NCBI GenBank assembly: GCA_019745155.1 | Contig: JAIETM010000005.1 | Coordinates: forward strand, 124,001 to 188,000 | Length of the DNA: 64,000 nucleotides | Reading direction: 5' to 3' | From: Chitinophagaceae bacterium | GTDB lineage: Bacteria; Bacteroidota; Bacteroidia; Chitinophagales; Chitinophagaceae | The notes under the pieces: model-generated | Databases searched by the model: none | Told to the model about the DNA's origin: nothing | The model's input: the letters and a program-made list of their open reading frames with translations, nothing else | Shown: piece by piece, positions 26,210-34,305 of the stretch | How the letters are laid out: every line of letters starts with the position of its first letter | Numbering within the stretch: position 1 is the first letter of the stretch | Translations under genes and position numbers: made by a program

Positions 26210-26270
26210 TTTTTTTTAGCAGATAGCATGTAGAAGCTGGAATCTAGCAATGGGTTTCAGCTTTTTTGTT
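26117..26270 (+). repeat. lepA 3' end and terminator, copy A of a 154-base direct repeat
   Basis: This stretch, from codons near ERQKEGKK to the terminator, recurs at 27309-27460 at about 94% identity (roughly seven mismatches and a short T-run indel). All three coding differences I found are synonymous. The two copies bracket the BRO-N gene, like attachment sites or a duplication left by integration. Confidence 0.85.
26234..26270 (+). terminator. lepA terminator
   Basis: The stem aagctggaa/tttcagctt (9 bp with one G-U) is followed by TTTTTT. The same hairpin is present at 27424-27460 in the duplicated copy. Confidence 0.7.
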
Positions 26271-26343
26271 GGGGGGTGATAAACCGCGTATAAATTTTAC
26301 TGGAAGATACTACGGGTATTAAATTTCCTTTCTTTGATGGGGG

Positions 26344-27183
26344 TTATTTTTTCTTGCCCTTATTGAGTAGTTTATTCTTTTTCGATTCCGGCAAATAGTT
26401 TTCAGAGGATACAACTTTCTTTCCTGTTTTTGTTTCAAGGTCTCTTCTTGCTTTACCAGCTACGGCGCCACCTTGTCTTGCTACTTGTTTATTTTGTATA
26501 AATCCTTTTGGGTTTTGTGCTTTTACAATGGCTGTTGTTGAAGCTTCTCCCAACATTGAAAAGATTAGTTCAAGGTCGTTCATGTGGTCGCGGAGATTTT
26601 GGCTTTTTAGCCCCTTTACTTTTTTGTATGCTGAAGGTGTTAAGCCAAAAGTTGCTTTAGAAATTTCAGCCGTAAGTATTGCATACTCTTTTTGCTCTTT
26701 CACTTCTCGGTTTCTCCATTCTTCAGTTAATTCTTCACGAATAGCAATACTGCGCATCCGTTTTTCTATCCAGTCATCAGGATAACCTTTAAGTTTATAT
26801 AGCTCTCTGGTACGTTGTGTTGCCAGTTCAGGGTTTTCAATTTCATCTAATCTATCAGCGCCAACTTTAGCTAACCACAATTTGAATGGTTCCGCTTTAG
26901 GTGATGGGATCGACTGGATAATTCTTAAAAGCCCTTTTGTATCAGCAGCCTGTATCTTGCGCTTTTTGCCATCTGCGGCTTCCATTTCAACCAGGGTACA
27001 GATTGTACCCCAGTTGCTTTTAAGCTGTTCGTCTCGGCTAAGCATCTTTTTGATATACTGTTTCACATCTGAGCTGTCAGTCAATACCCCAACAACATCC
27101 TGCACAGAGAAGTACCATTTCTGTTCGTTTTCACTCCAGACTGATCGTATTTGTTTACTCTCAAATAATTTAATGTTACTCAT
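26344..27183 (-). CDS. BRO-N domain protein (phage antirepressor-like)
   Basis: A 279-residue protein. The N-terminal BRO-N domain (about residues 5-110) has IRSVWSENEQKWYFSVQDVV, GVLTDSSDVKQYIKKML and ADTKGLLRIIQSIPSPKAEP; BRO-N proteins are DNA-binding phage or virus antirepressor-type proteins. The C-terminal half is basic and coiled (KGFIQNKQVARQGGAVAGKA, ending in a lysine-rich tail). It is the only gene between the two lepA 3'-end copies, so it is probably cargo of a small integrated element. No integrase is seen nearby. Confidence 0.8.
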   Translation of the reverse strand: MSNIKLFESKQIRSVWSENEQKWYFSVQDVVGVLTDSSDVKQYIKKMLSRDEQLKSNWGTICTLVEMEAADGKKRKIQAADTKGLLRIIQSIPSPKAEPFKLWLAKVGADRLDEIENPELATQRTRELYKLKGYPDDWIEKRMRSIAIREELTEEWRNREVKEQKEYAILTAEISKATFGLTPSAYKKVKGLKSQNLRDHMNDLELIFSMLGEASTTAIVKAQNPKGFIQNKQVARQGGAVAGKARRDLETKTGKKVVSSENYLPESKKNKLLNKGKKK

Positions 27184-27308
27184 ATGTTTTTTTTCTTTTC
27201 AGGTTCGAGACTTTGTGCTTTTTGGAGTCCTCTCTACACCTTTAGACTCAATTGCATTCATATGTTAAATCCAAATTACAAAAGTTGATTAGCAATACCA
27301 AAGCGCTC

Positions 27309-27460
27309 GAACGCCAGAAAGAAGGTAAGAAGCGCATGCGCCAGATTGGTAGTGTAGAAGTACCGCAGGAAGCTTTCTTAGCCGTGTTGAAGTTGGATTA
27401 ATTTTTAAGCAGATAGTATTTATAAGCTGGAATCTAGAAATGGGTTTCAGCTTTTTTGTT
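27309..27460 (+). repeat. Copy B of the lepA 3' end, detached from lepA
   Basis: It reads the LepA C-terminal codons in frame ([16 protein letters not shown] and then the final residues to KLD and stop) followed by the same hairpin terminator. The upstream LepA sequence is missing, so it is a pseudogene fragment or attachment-site copy. Third-position-only coding changes indicate that it diverged while part of a working lepA. Confidence 0.85.
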
Positions 27461-27563
27461 TAGGTAAACTGAATCTTCCTTAGTTAACGGGAGATTATGT
27501 TACCGTCAATTTTACTATAGAGTCTCCACAAATGCAGAAGACTCTGTGGAGACAGAAAATATT

Positions 27564-27932
27564 TTAGGCTAAAGAACATATTCCATTAACATACATAATC
27601 AGTTGATGAAAATTTCCAATTTTATGATCACTTTTTGCTGTGGTTATGTTGTATTTGAATGAGAGATTTCTTTGTTTAAAATAATATTCTTTTTCAATTT
27701 CTGACTGGTTGTTGATTAATATCTCTAAGGATTTTATTAAAGTATCATTAGCGAAATGAATCGGGCATCTAAGATGTATTGTTTTCTCATCTCTATTCTC
27801 AAAGTCGCATGAAATAATATGAAAATCTTTATTTTTTATTGCGATATTCTGTATTGATAAATAAACTTCTTTGTAGAATGATTTATCAATACAAAAATCT
27901 TTGAATAAGATTAGAATTTCAATTTCTAACAT
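27564..27932 (-). CDS. Hypothetical protein, very AT-rich
   Basis: A 122-residue protein of unknown family, with many Ile, Lys, Phe and Asn residues. No signal peptide or TM helix is clear; the pattern (IHLRCPIHFANDTLIKSLEI) suggests an alpha/beta fold. Base composition is far below the housekeeping genes, pointing to transfer. It lies downstream of the copy-B lepA repeat in the accessory block. Confidence 0.5.
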   Translation of the reverse strand: MLEIEILILFKDFCIDKSFYKEVYLSIQNIAIKNKDFHIISCDFENRDEKTIHLRCPIHFANDTLIKSLEILINNQSEIEKEYYFKQRNLSFKYNITTAKSDHKIGNFHQLIMYVNGICSLA

Positions 27933-27987
27933 GATAGGCTTATAAATATTATGAATTAATCATGATAGGTTATCAAACAGTTTTAAA

Positions 27988-28395
27988 CTAATCATTCTGT
28001 ATGTTACATATTATACTCTTCATTCTTTTATCGTTTGGATTATAATATGGTCTCGTTTGACTAAAAGTTCTATTGGTGATTTCTAAGTGTTCAATTCTGT
28101 TAATTATATATGATTTCCACATAAGAGCCCTGCCACTTTTGTCGTTGTTAATTTCGTTAATTTCCCAGGCAACTAATATTTTATTTCCGGTTGATTTATG
28201 AATGCCCATAAGATGTGGCTCTACTAGCCTCCATCCAGCTTTATTGGAATATTTATCCTGATAGTAAAATTTTATTATACGCTTATTTGTTATTGCACGG
28301 CAAAGTAATTCACTATCATTATAAGATGTATTACTTGGTAAGGCACTTGAGAAAGTGGTTAAAACTAGCGATAGTAATAATATGATACGTCTCAT
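27988..28395 (-). CDS. Small secreted WYL-like domain protein
   Basis: A 135-residue protein starting at the ATG at 28395 (an upstream ATG at 28437 would add 14 residues before the signal peptide). The signal peptide is MRRIILLLSLVLTTFSSALP. The rest resembles a WYL domain: LLCRAITNKRIIKFYYQ, RLVEPHLMGIHKSTGNKILV and IINRIEHLEITNRTF. WYL domains are usually cytoplasmic ligand-sensing modules of regulators; an exported stand-alone form is odd. It follows the 371-residue secreted protein gene by 10 bases and is AT-rich. Confidence 0.55.
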   Translation of the reverse strand: MRRIILLLSLVLTTFSSALPSNTSYNDSELLCRAITNKRIIKFYYQDKYSNKAGWRLVEPHLMGIHKSTGNKILVAWEINEINNDKSGRALMWKSYIINRIEHLEITNRTFSQTRPYYNPNDKRMKSIICNIQND

Positions 28396-28405
28396 AACTG
28401 TTGGC

Positions 28406-29521
28406 TTAATAGAGTTTGTCGCTAGCTTGGCTGTCATCTAAGGAGTCGTTTTTGATTATGACATAAGTTTCGCCATCGTTCCATCTAGATAAGTAAATAG
28501 ATATATTCTTGCCTATCCAGTAATTATAGGTGTATCTTTTTTCAAGAGTGACCATCGGCGTGCCAAACATTTCTTTACATTCATTTAAAAATATTTTAAA
28601 TTCTTCATCTGTTTGATTGGTTTTTTGAAGTGAAATTTGAAATAATATCCCTTTTTTATTAAATCGTAAATAGCAATTATCAAAATATCTATCGAACCAA
28701 AATTTATACTCATTATTTTCTATACTATAACTTTTGGATAGGTCATTGTTTTGATATTTCACTATTAATTTTACAACAGTTGTTGTCATTCCGAATTTCA
28801 GTTTCTTATAGCCATTGTTTTCATCAAATTGCTTGAATTCTGTAGTAAACTTTTCTTCATACTCGGACTCGTTAAACCAATTAATGGTATTTTGATTTTT
28901 ATTTTCTATTGAAAAAAGTAGGTATTGAATATCCTTATAGTAGCTTAATTTAATTCTTGTTTGTTTATTATTCCATACATGAAGATTGCAGGATGACTCA
29001 TCTATTGGAGTTATATACATTGTAGTGTCAGAGAAGTTTGTTTCTGTTAATGCATCTTTTTTTGGTGAAGTGAAATTTGTGCTCTTTCCGTATTTAGATG
29101 TTAAATAAGATTTTATCTTAAGATATTGAGAGTCTGAATTAATATAATCGTCTGCCTGTTTTATGAAATGAAAAACTGATTTGTTGTATGTGTTAGATGG
29201 TTTAACTAAAATATATGCTTGATCAAATTTCACATTAGCGATATCTCTTATTCTAAAATTATTAATTGAATATAATTTATATCCTTTTCTTATTTCAAGT
29301 GTTGGGTCAGTAAGAATTATTTTGGTAATAAGATTTTCAGCAAAAAAAATCTTTTCTGCGTTAAAATGCTTTTTAGTTGAGTTCCAATTTCCGCCAAAGT
29401 AGTCTCCTTTTAGTAGGCTCCTCTCTCTCGGGTTCTCATAATTGTTATTAAGTTTCTGAGCTAATGAAGTTTTATAAGAAATTAAAAGAAACAGTATTAC
29501 TAAATGGACAATTGTTCGCAT
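28406..29521 (-). CDS. Hypothetical secreted protein, AT-rich
   Basis: A 371-residue protein with a signal peptide (MRTIVHLVILFLLISYKTSLAQ). The mature part is rich in Asn, Lys and Tyr and seems to hold two repeated alpha/beta units; the second includes KKLKFGMTTTVVKLIVKYQN and CYLRFNKKGILFQISLQ, a layout seen in lipoprotein-like small domains. No family is recognised. It heads a two-gene unit with the WYL-like gene. The low GC suggests horizontal transfer. Confidence 0.55.
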   Translation of the reverse strand: MRTIVHLVILFLLISYKTSLAQKLNNNYENPRERSLLKGDYFGGNWNSTKKHFNAEKIFFAENLITKIILTDPTLEIRKGYKLYSINNFRIRDIANVKFDQAYILVKPSNTYNKSVFHFIKQADDYINSDSQYLKIKSYLTSKYGKSTNFTSPKKDALTETNFSDTTMYITPIDESSCNLHVWNNKQTRIKLSYYKDIQYLLFSIENKNQNTINWFNESEYEEKFTTEFKQFDENNGYKKLKFGMTTTVVKLIVKYQNNDLSKSYSIENNEYKFWFDRYFDNCYLRFNKKGILFQISLQKTNQTDEEFKIFLNECKEMFGTPMVTLEKRYTYNYWIGKNISIYLSRWNDGETYVIIKNDSLDDSQASDKLY

Positions 29522-30294
29522 GTTGTTGACTTTGTTCTTGGTACTTTTAATTAATAATATATTCTACAATAGGTTATCTATAACTATAAAGGTTTGTGCT
29601 ATTCTTTTAAACGAGATATAAATGCTTATGGCCTTATTGATAGATTAGTTAATACAATTGATATACGACATTTCTATTTTGTCGAAATCATTAAAGAGAA
29701 TAAATCATTGGGGGTATGCTTCTAAATTAGGAAGCGTTGGGGAGAATAGCAAAAAATCGGCAGGTTTTTTCTATTTACCACAGAGGACACGGAGCTTGGT
29801 CACCAAGGACACAAAGTCTTGGTGTGCTTTGTGTAAGCGCTTTGTGTGCTTTGTGGTTGAAACCTAAGAACAGAGGAACAATAGAACAGAAGAACAGGGA
29901 ACAGAGGAACGTAGAAAGCCAAAAGCCTAGGGCTGAAGGCGTAAAGCAATTGAACAGAAGAACAAGGAACAGAGGAACAATAGAACAGATGAAGGAAAAT
30001 CGAAGAAAGAGGAACGAGAGCCGAAAGCTGAAGGCGTAAAGCTTTAAGCATTTTGCTTTAGGCTTTTTAAAACGATATCCCCTCCTTGGCGAGGAGGGCC
30101 TGCCATCTGTAGCATTTGCGAAAGATGGGTGGCATGTGTGCAACACATGACGGGGTGGTGCGAATACTCCTCAGTCTCCTTCGGAGACAGCTCTCCTTGG
30201 CAGGGGAGCAAATATATTTTAATGACTCCTCGCGAAACTTTGCGTCTTAGTGTCTTTGCGGTTAAGCGCTGTTAATCTTGAATAATGTACAATA
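29522..30294. repeat. Composite repeat spacer 1, left of the alcohol dehydrogenase gene
   Basis: No gene is seen in about 770 bases. The spacer is built from repeated words: cacagaggacacgg and ctttgtgtgctttgtgg (29780-29862), gaacagaggaac/aatagaacagaa strings (29868-30000), gctgaaggcgtaaagc (30022-30037), a GC-richer block with ccctcctt and ggcgaggaggg (30075-30100), the cctcagtctccttcggagac element (30166-30209) and tttgcgtcttagtgtctttgcggtt (30240-30265). The same elements recur in spacer 2 (31393-32024). Confidence 0.7.
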
Positions 30295-30322
30295 AACAAA
30301 AAAGCGGGTTATTACACCCGCT
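30295..30322 (-). terminator. Terminator of the alcohol dehydrogenase gene
   Basis: On the minus strand a 7-bp stem, agcgggt/acccgct, is followed by a run of T. It lies about 27 bases after the stop codon of the minus-strand gene at 30349. Confidence 0.7.
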
Positions 30323-30348
30323 ATAATTAAAAGCAATTAACGTGTCAA

Positions 30349-31392
30349 TTACAAAGTACTCATATCAATCACGAAACGGTATTTCACATCACTTTTGAGT
30401 AGACGTTCGTATGCTTCATTGATTTGATCCATGCGGATGAGTTCAATATCAGAAACAATATTATGCGCTGCACAGAAGTCGAGCATTTCCTGTGTCTCAG
30501 GCAAGCCGCCAATTAGCGAACCGGCAATACTCTTACGGCCAAAGATGAGGTTGAAGGCGGGCACAATAGCCGGTTGTTCAGGAGCGCCTACACATACCAT
30601 CACACCACTGGTGCGTAGTAATCCCAAGTAGAAATTATAATCGTGGTTGGCTGATACCGTATCGAGGATAAAATCAAAATAACCTTTTACGCTATTGATC
30701 TGGTTTTCATCTGAAGTGAGTACAAACTTATGTGCACCCAACCTGCGCGCATCTGCTTCTTTAGAAGCGGTATGGCTCAGCATGGTGACTTCTGCGCCCA
30801 TGGCTACAGCCAGCTTTACGCCCATGTGGCCAAGTCCACCTAGGCCCAGCACACCTACTTTGGTGCCTTTACCCACTTTCCAGTGGCGCAGCGGAGAGTA
30901 GGTAGTAATGCCGGCGCACAACAATGGCGCAGCTGCATCCAAGGGAAGGTTGTCTGCAATGCGCAACACAAAACTTTCGTCTACTACAATTGACGCACTG
31001 TAGCCGCCATGTGTATGACCGCCACTTACTTTGTCAGGAGCGCCATAAGTACCGGTAGAGCCATTGTGGCAATATTGTTCCAGTCCGTCTTTACAATTCT
31101 CGCACTCGCGGCAGCTATCTACCAGACAGCCTACGCCTGCTTTGTCGCCTACTTTGAATTTGGTGACATGCGCACCCACTGCAGTAACAATGCCCACAAT
31201 TTCATGACCCGGAACGCAAGGGTAAACTGCATTATGCCATTCGTTGCGCACGGTATGCAGATCGCTGTGGCATACACCGCAGTATTTGATTTCTATTTGT
31301 ACATCATGTGGACCAGGCTGTCGGCGTTCAATCGTAAGTGGAACGAGGGGTGTGGTGGCACTTAAGCCTCCGTATGCTTTTGTTGGTGTCAT
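30349..31392 (-). CDS. Zinc-dependent NAD(P)-dependent alcohol dehydrogenase (YahK/cinnamyl type)
   Basis: A 347-residue medium-chain dehydrogenase/reductase. Catalytic zinc ligands: Cys in CGVCHSDLH and GHEIVG; structural zinc cysteines: CRECENCKDGLEQYC. The nucleotide-binding loop is GLGGLGHMGVKLA. It resembles the YahK/aldehyde reductase group that reduces aldehydes, often with NADPH. The ATG at 31392 is preferred over 31431. The gene is alone, bracketed by two spacers carrying the same dispersed repeats. Confidence 0.93.
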   Translation of the reverse strand: MTPTKAYGGLSATTPLVPLTIERRQPGPHDVQIEIKYCGVCHSDLHTVRNEWHNAVYPCVPGHEIVGIVTAVGAHVTKFKVGDKAGVGCLVDSCRECENCKDGLEQYCHNGSTGTYGAPDKVSGGHTHGGYSASIVVDESFVLRIADNLPLDAAAPLLCAGITTYSPLRHWKVGKGTKVGVLGLGGLGHMGVKLAVAMGAEVTMLSHTASKEADARRLGAHKFVLTSDENQINSVKGYFDFILDTVSANHDYNFYLGLLRTSGVMVCVGAPEQPAIVPAFNLIFGRKSIAGSLIGGLPETQEMLDFCAAHNIVSDIELIRMDQINEAYERLLKSDVKYRFVIDMSTL

Positions 31393-32024
31393 GTTGGGGT
31401 TGTTTTTTTGGAGTATTAAAGATAACCTCATTACTCAGTATGTATAGATTGTTTTTGTATGAAGCTTTAAGCGCAGATTTAATTAAGAATGAATAATTAA
31501 GAATGAATAATTGGGGCGTAAGGCTTTTGAACAGAGGAACAAGGAACAGAGAAACAGAAGAACATAGGAAGGGAAATCGAGGAATAGGGGTGAGAGCTGA
31601 AAGCTTAAAGCAAACGAAAAGAAGAACAATAGAACAATAGAACAGGGAACAGAGGAACAGGGAACAGAAGAAAGAGGAAGGAAATTCGAGGGTAGAGAAA
31701 CGAAAAGTGCCAAAGACTAACAGCCAAAGACACTCCTTCGCCAAAGCTATGGAGTGCAAGCCAAAGATCTTTGGTATGCTTTGTGGGTTAAAGCTCGTAA
31801 TTCAATACCCCTCAGTCTCCTTCGGAGACAGCTCTCCTTGGCAAGGGAGCATATTGAATTGTAGAGATTCTTTGCGACCCTTTGCGTCTTTGTGCTTGCC
31901 CACCGAAGCTTTAGCGCAGGTGGGGCTTTGCGGTAAAATTTGTGTAATGTGAAGCGGCAATCGTAAAATGGAATAGGATTGAAATAAGCGAAATAAAAGT
32001 AAATCTCAAATCTCAAATCATAAA
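31393..32024. repeat. Composite repeat spacer 2, right of the alcohol dehydrogenase gene
   Basis: No gene is seen in about 630 bases. It contains gaacagaggaacaag/aatagaacagggaac words (31525-31690), gtgccaaagac...ctttgtgggttaa (31708-31795), the cctcagtctccttcggagac element (31806-31850) and ctttgcgtctttgtg...ctttgcggtaaaa (31868-31940). The last two lie in the same order and orientation as in spacer 1. Confidence 0.7.
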
Positions 32025-32999
32025 TCAGTAATTATTTCCCCCACCTTTCTTCATATTCTTATCAGAAATGGCTTTCAATTTCTGTTCGCTTTTCTTGCCC
32101 TTTTCATCTAATAGAGGCGCTGGCATGGAAGATTGTTTCTCATCGAAGATCACGTTGGCGTAGGGGTTGCGGACGAAATTCCAGCGACCGTTCTTCCATT
32201 GAAAACCTTCAAAGCCTCCATAGGGTACCAATGTGCCTTTATTGCTGAACTCGCCGCTTTCGCTCACCAGAATATCCATCACCACTGCATCTGCACGTGG
32301 ATCAAAATTTAGTCGGGCATTGCCATCTTTCTTGTACTCAATACCAAAACGGTAGGCAGGTTGTGCCGGCTTGGAACTGTCTGCTGGATAATTGAAGAAT
32401 CGTCCGCCAAATTGTGGTTGTCCTTGTTCATCAAACGTGAGCACTTCCATCCATTTCTTGGTGCTGCGGGCATCATTGTTATCAAAGCCGAATAGGGTAT
32501 AGAATTGTTTGTTGTTGTGTGCTTTCTGTACGATGTTGTAATAGACAGCACCAATCCAATTCATATTGCTGCGTACAGAATCGAATGGATTGTCGGTGAA
32601 CTCTGAGTAATCAAATAAAGGGAACAATTTCAGCGAACCATCATCTGTACGCATCTGGATACAGCCTTTCTGGCGATAATAGGTGAAGTCCTTCATCAGC
32701 TGCCAGGTAAAAATGCGAAAGGTTTTATCCGGTGCGGTTACTTTCGCAATGGTGGTGAGTGAATCAAAAGGGTAGTCGAAAGAAAAAGGTGTGCGCAATG
32801 CTTGTACCAGTCCGCGCGTAAATGCACTATCAGCACGGAGGCGATCTACTACATCTTCCGATTCCAGAATATTATTTGCATAGGGCTTGATGCGTTCTTC
32901 CAGCTGCTTGAGTTGTGCAAATGATTGCGGATTCAACTGGGCTTTAGCGACAGTGAAACAACACAAAAAGCTAATGAGTAGTACGGGGGCGATTCTCAT
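32025..32999 (-). CDS. Hypothetical secreted protein
   Basis: A 324-residue exported protein with the signal peptide MRIAPVLLISFLCCFTVAKAQ (ATG at 32999; the frame is open to 33023). The mature part begins with a helical stretch (LKQLEERIKPYANNILES) and continues as a beta-rich domain with GFDNNDARSTKKWMEVLTFD and RFGIEYKKDGNARLNFDP. No family is recognised; similar proteins are common in Chitinophagaceae, as far as I can tell. It lies downstream of the heptose operon on the same strand, 33 bases after gmhB's stop. Confidence 0.65.
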   Translation of the reverse strand: MRIAPVLLISFLCCFTVAKAQLNPQSFAQLKQLEERIKPYANNILESEDVVDRLRADSAFTRGLVQALRTPFSFDYPFDSLTTIAKVTAPDKTFRIFTWQLMKDFTYYRQKGCIQMRTDDGSLKLFPLFDYSEFTDNPFDSVRSNMNWIGAVYYNIVQKAHNNKQFYTLFGFDNNDARSTKKWMEVLTFDEQGQPQFGGRFFNYPADSSKPAQPAYRFGIEYKKDGNARLNFDPRADAVVMDILVSESGEFSNKGTLVPYGGFEGFQWKNGRWNFVRNPYANVIFDEKQSSMPAPLLDEKGKKSEQKLKAISDKNMKKGGGNNY

Positions 33000-33032
33000 G
33001 AGCACGAATTTACCACAATGCACGCGGGTGCA

Positions 33033-33608
33033 TCAGTTGTTTTCGGGATTTATGATTTTATTAAAGGCTGCAGCGAAAGCAGGCAGGTTGTCAAAGCGCA
33101 GATCAATGTCAGGATGCGGAAATGCTGTATCTGGGTTGGTAGTCGCCACAAATACAGTGTACATGCCTGCATTGCGACCGAAACGCATATCACTGAGTTT
33201 ATTGCCCACAATCAGGCTTTTGTTCAGGTCGATATCCGGAAATTCGCCCTTTGCACTAAAAGCCATGCCGGGATTTGGTTTGCGGAAAAAGGAGTCATCG
33301 TTCAAATCGCTGCAGAAGAAAATACGATCTACATGTCCACCGGCTTGTACAATCGCTAATTGCATATTGTCGTGAATATGGTGTAGGTCATCCAGACTCA
33401 TCACACCCTTGCCCACACCTTTCTGATTGGTGACCATAATGGTCTTGCCAAAAATGCGGTTTAGCGTAGCAACCGCTTTGGGTACGCCATCGTAGAATTG
33501 AAATTCATTCCAGTTCAGGATATAGTCTTCTTTTTTCTCGTGGTTGATCACACCATCGCGGTCGAGAAACAGTGTCCAGCTTTTATCAATTTGTTGCAGA
33601 TCAAGCAT
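33033..33608 (-). CDS. gmhB: HAD-IIIA phosphatase, D-glycero-D-manno-heptose 1,7-bisphosphate phosphatase-like
   Basis: A 191-residue HAD phosphatase. Motif I is FLDRDGVINHE (about residues 14-24), motif II MVTNQKGVGKG, motif III RKPNPGM. In the heptose pathway it would remove the C7 phosphate. Two differences from E. coli GmhB are seen: the Cys/His zinc loop before RKP is short and lacks its ligands (CSDLNDDSFF), and motif IV reads GNKLSDM instead of GDKLSDM. It overlaps the hddC stop by 8 bases; the operon context supports the role. Confidence 0.82.
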   Translation of the reverse strand: MLDLQQIDKSWTLFLDRDGVINHEKKEDYILNWNEFQFYDGVPKAVATLNRIFGKTIMVTNQKGVGKGVMSLDDLHHIHDNMQLAIVQAGGHVDRIFFCSDLNDDSFFRKPNPGMAFSAKGEFPDIDLNKSLIVGNKLSDMRFGRNAGMYTVFVATTNPDTAFPHPDIDLRFDNLPAFAAAFNKIINPENN

Positions 33609-34305
33609 AGGGAATTAATTCAGTTTGTGCGCGTTGAAAATCTTCAGGTATGCCAATATCAATAAAGTAAGCATCTTGTGCCAATCCATAAATAGCAGAT
33701 TGCCCACAGTATGTTTCTAAATAATCTTTCTCAAAAGAAAACTTTTCAGGGAAGGGTAGTTGCAGCCAATCTTTTCTTTGCAACAGGTACATGCCTGCGT
33801 TGATTTGTCCCGCAGCATAGTATTGCTTCTCTTTAAAGGCAGTCACTTTTCCTGCTTCATCGGTTTCAACCACACCGTAGCGATCAAAATCTTGCATGGG
33901 CTTAAGGCTGAGAGTACAGCTTGCCTTGTTGGCTTGGTGTTGCTTATAGAGTTGTGATAGATCTCCTCTGAATAAAGTATCACCATTCGTTACCAATACT
34001 GTATCTGTGTTTGCTTTACAGCATGCTAAGCGAATACCACCGCCCGTGCCGAGTGGTGTTTCTTCAATAGTGTAGGTGTAATTGCCATCGGGTAGGGCTT
34101 CTTGCAGAAAATCGAAGAAAGCTTCGTGCTTATAGCCCAAAGCAAAAATGAATTGTTGAATTCCTTGTGCTTGCAGGTAACGAATCACATAATGCACAAA
34201 GGGTAAGCCATTTACCGGAGCCATGCATTTGGGTAAATCAGGAACGGCGCTGCGTAAACGCGTACCGAGTCCCCCAGCCAGAATAATGGCTTCTTGTACA
34301 GGCAT
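33601..34305 (-). CDS. hddC: D-glycero-alpha-D-manno-heptose 1-phosphate guanylyltransferase
   Basis: A 234-residue sugar-1-phosphate nucleotidyltransferase. It opens with AIILAGGLGTRLRSAV...LPKCMAPVNG, the pyrophosphorylase signature, and has VTNGDTLFRGDL for metal binding. In context it would attach GMP to heptose 1-phosphate, giving GDP-D-glycero-D-manno-heptose. By sequence alone it could be another hexose-1-phosphate nucleotidyltransferase. Its ATG overlaps the gmhA stop by one base. Confidence 0.85.
   Translation of the reverse strand: MPVQEAIILAGGLGTRLRSAVPDLPKCMAPVNGLPFVHYVIRYLQAQGIQQFIFALGYKHEAFFDFLQEALPDGNYTYTIEETPLGTGGGIRLACCKANTDTVLVTNGDTLFRGDLSQLYKQHQANKASCTLSLKPMQDFDRYGVVETDEAGKVTAFKEKQYYAAGQINAGMYLLQRKDWLQLPFPEKFSFEKDYLETYCGQSAIYGLAQDAYFIDIGIPEDFQRAQTELIPYA

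Noticed and set aside
29658-30146. Several frames of 69-123 codons in the repeat spacer left of the alcohol dehydrogenase gene
   Set aside because: They translate the repeated gaacag and ctttgtg words and have no domain; both strands and several frames are open only because of the repeats.
31328-31759. 143-codon and 76-codon minus-strand frames
   Set aside because: They are translations of the repeat words in spacer 2 (Phe/Leu/Ser strings), not genes.
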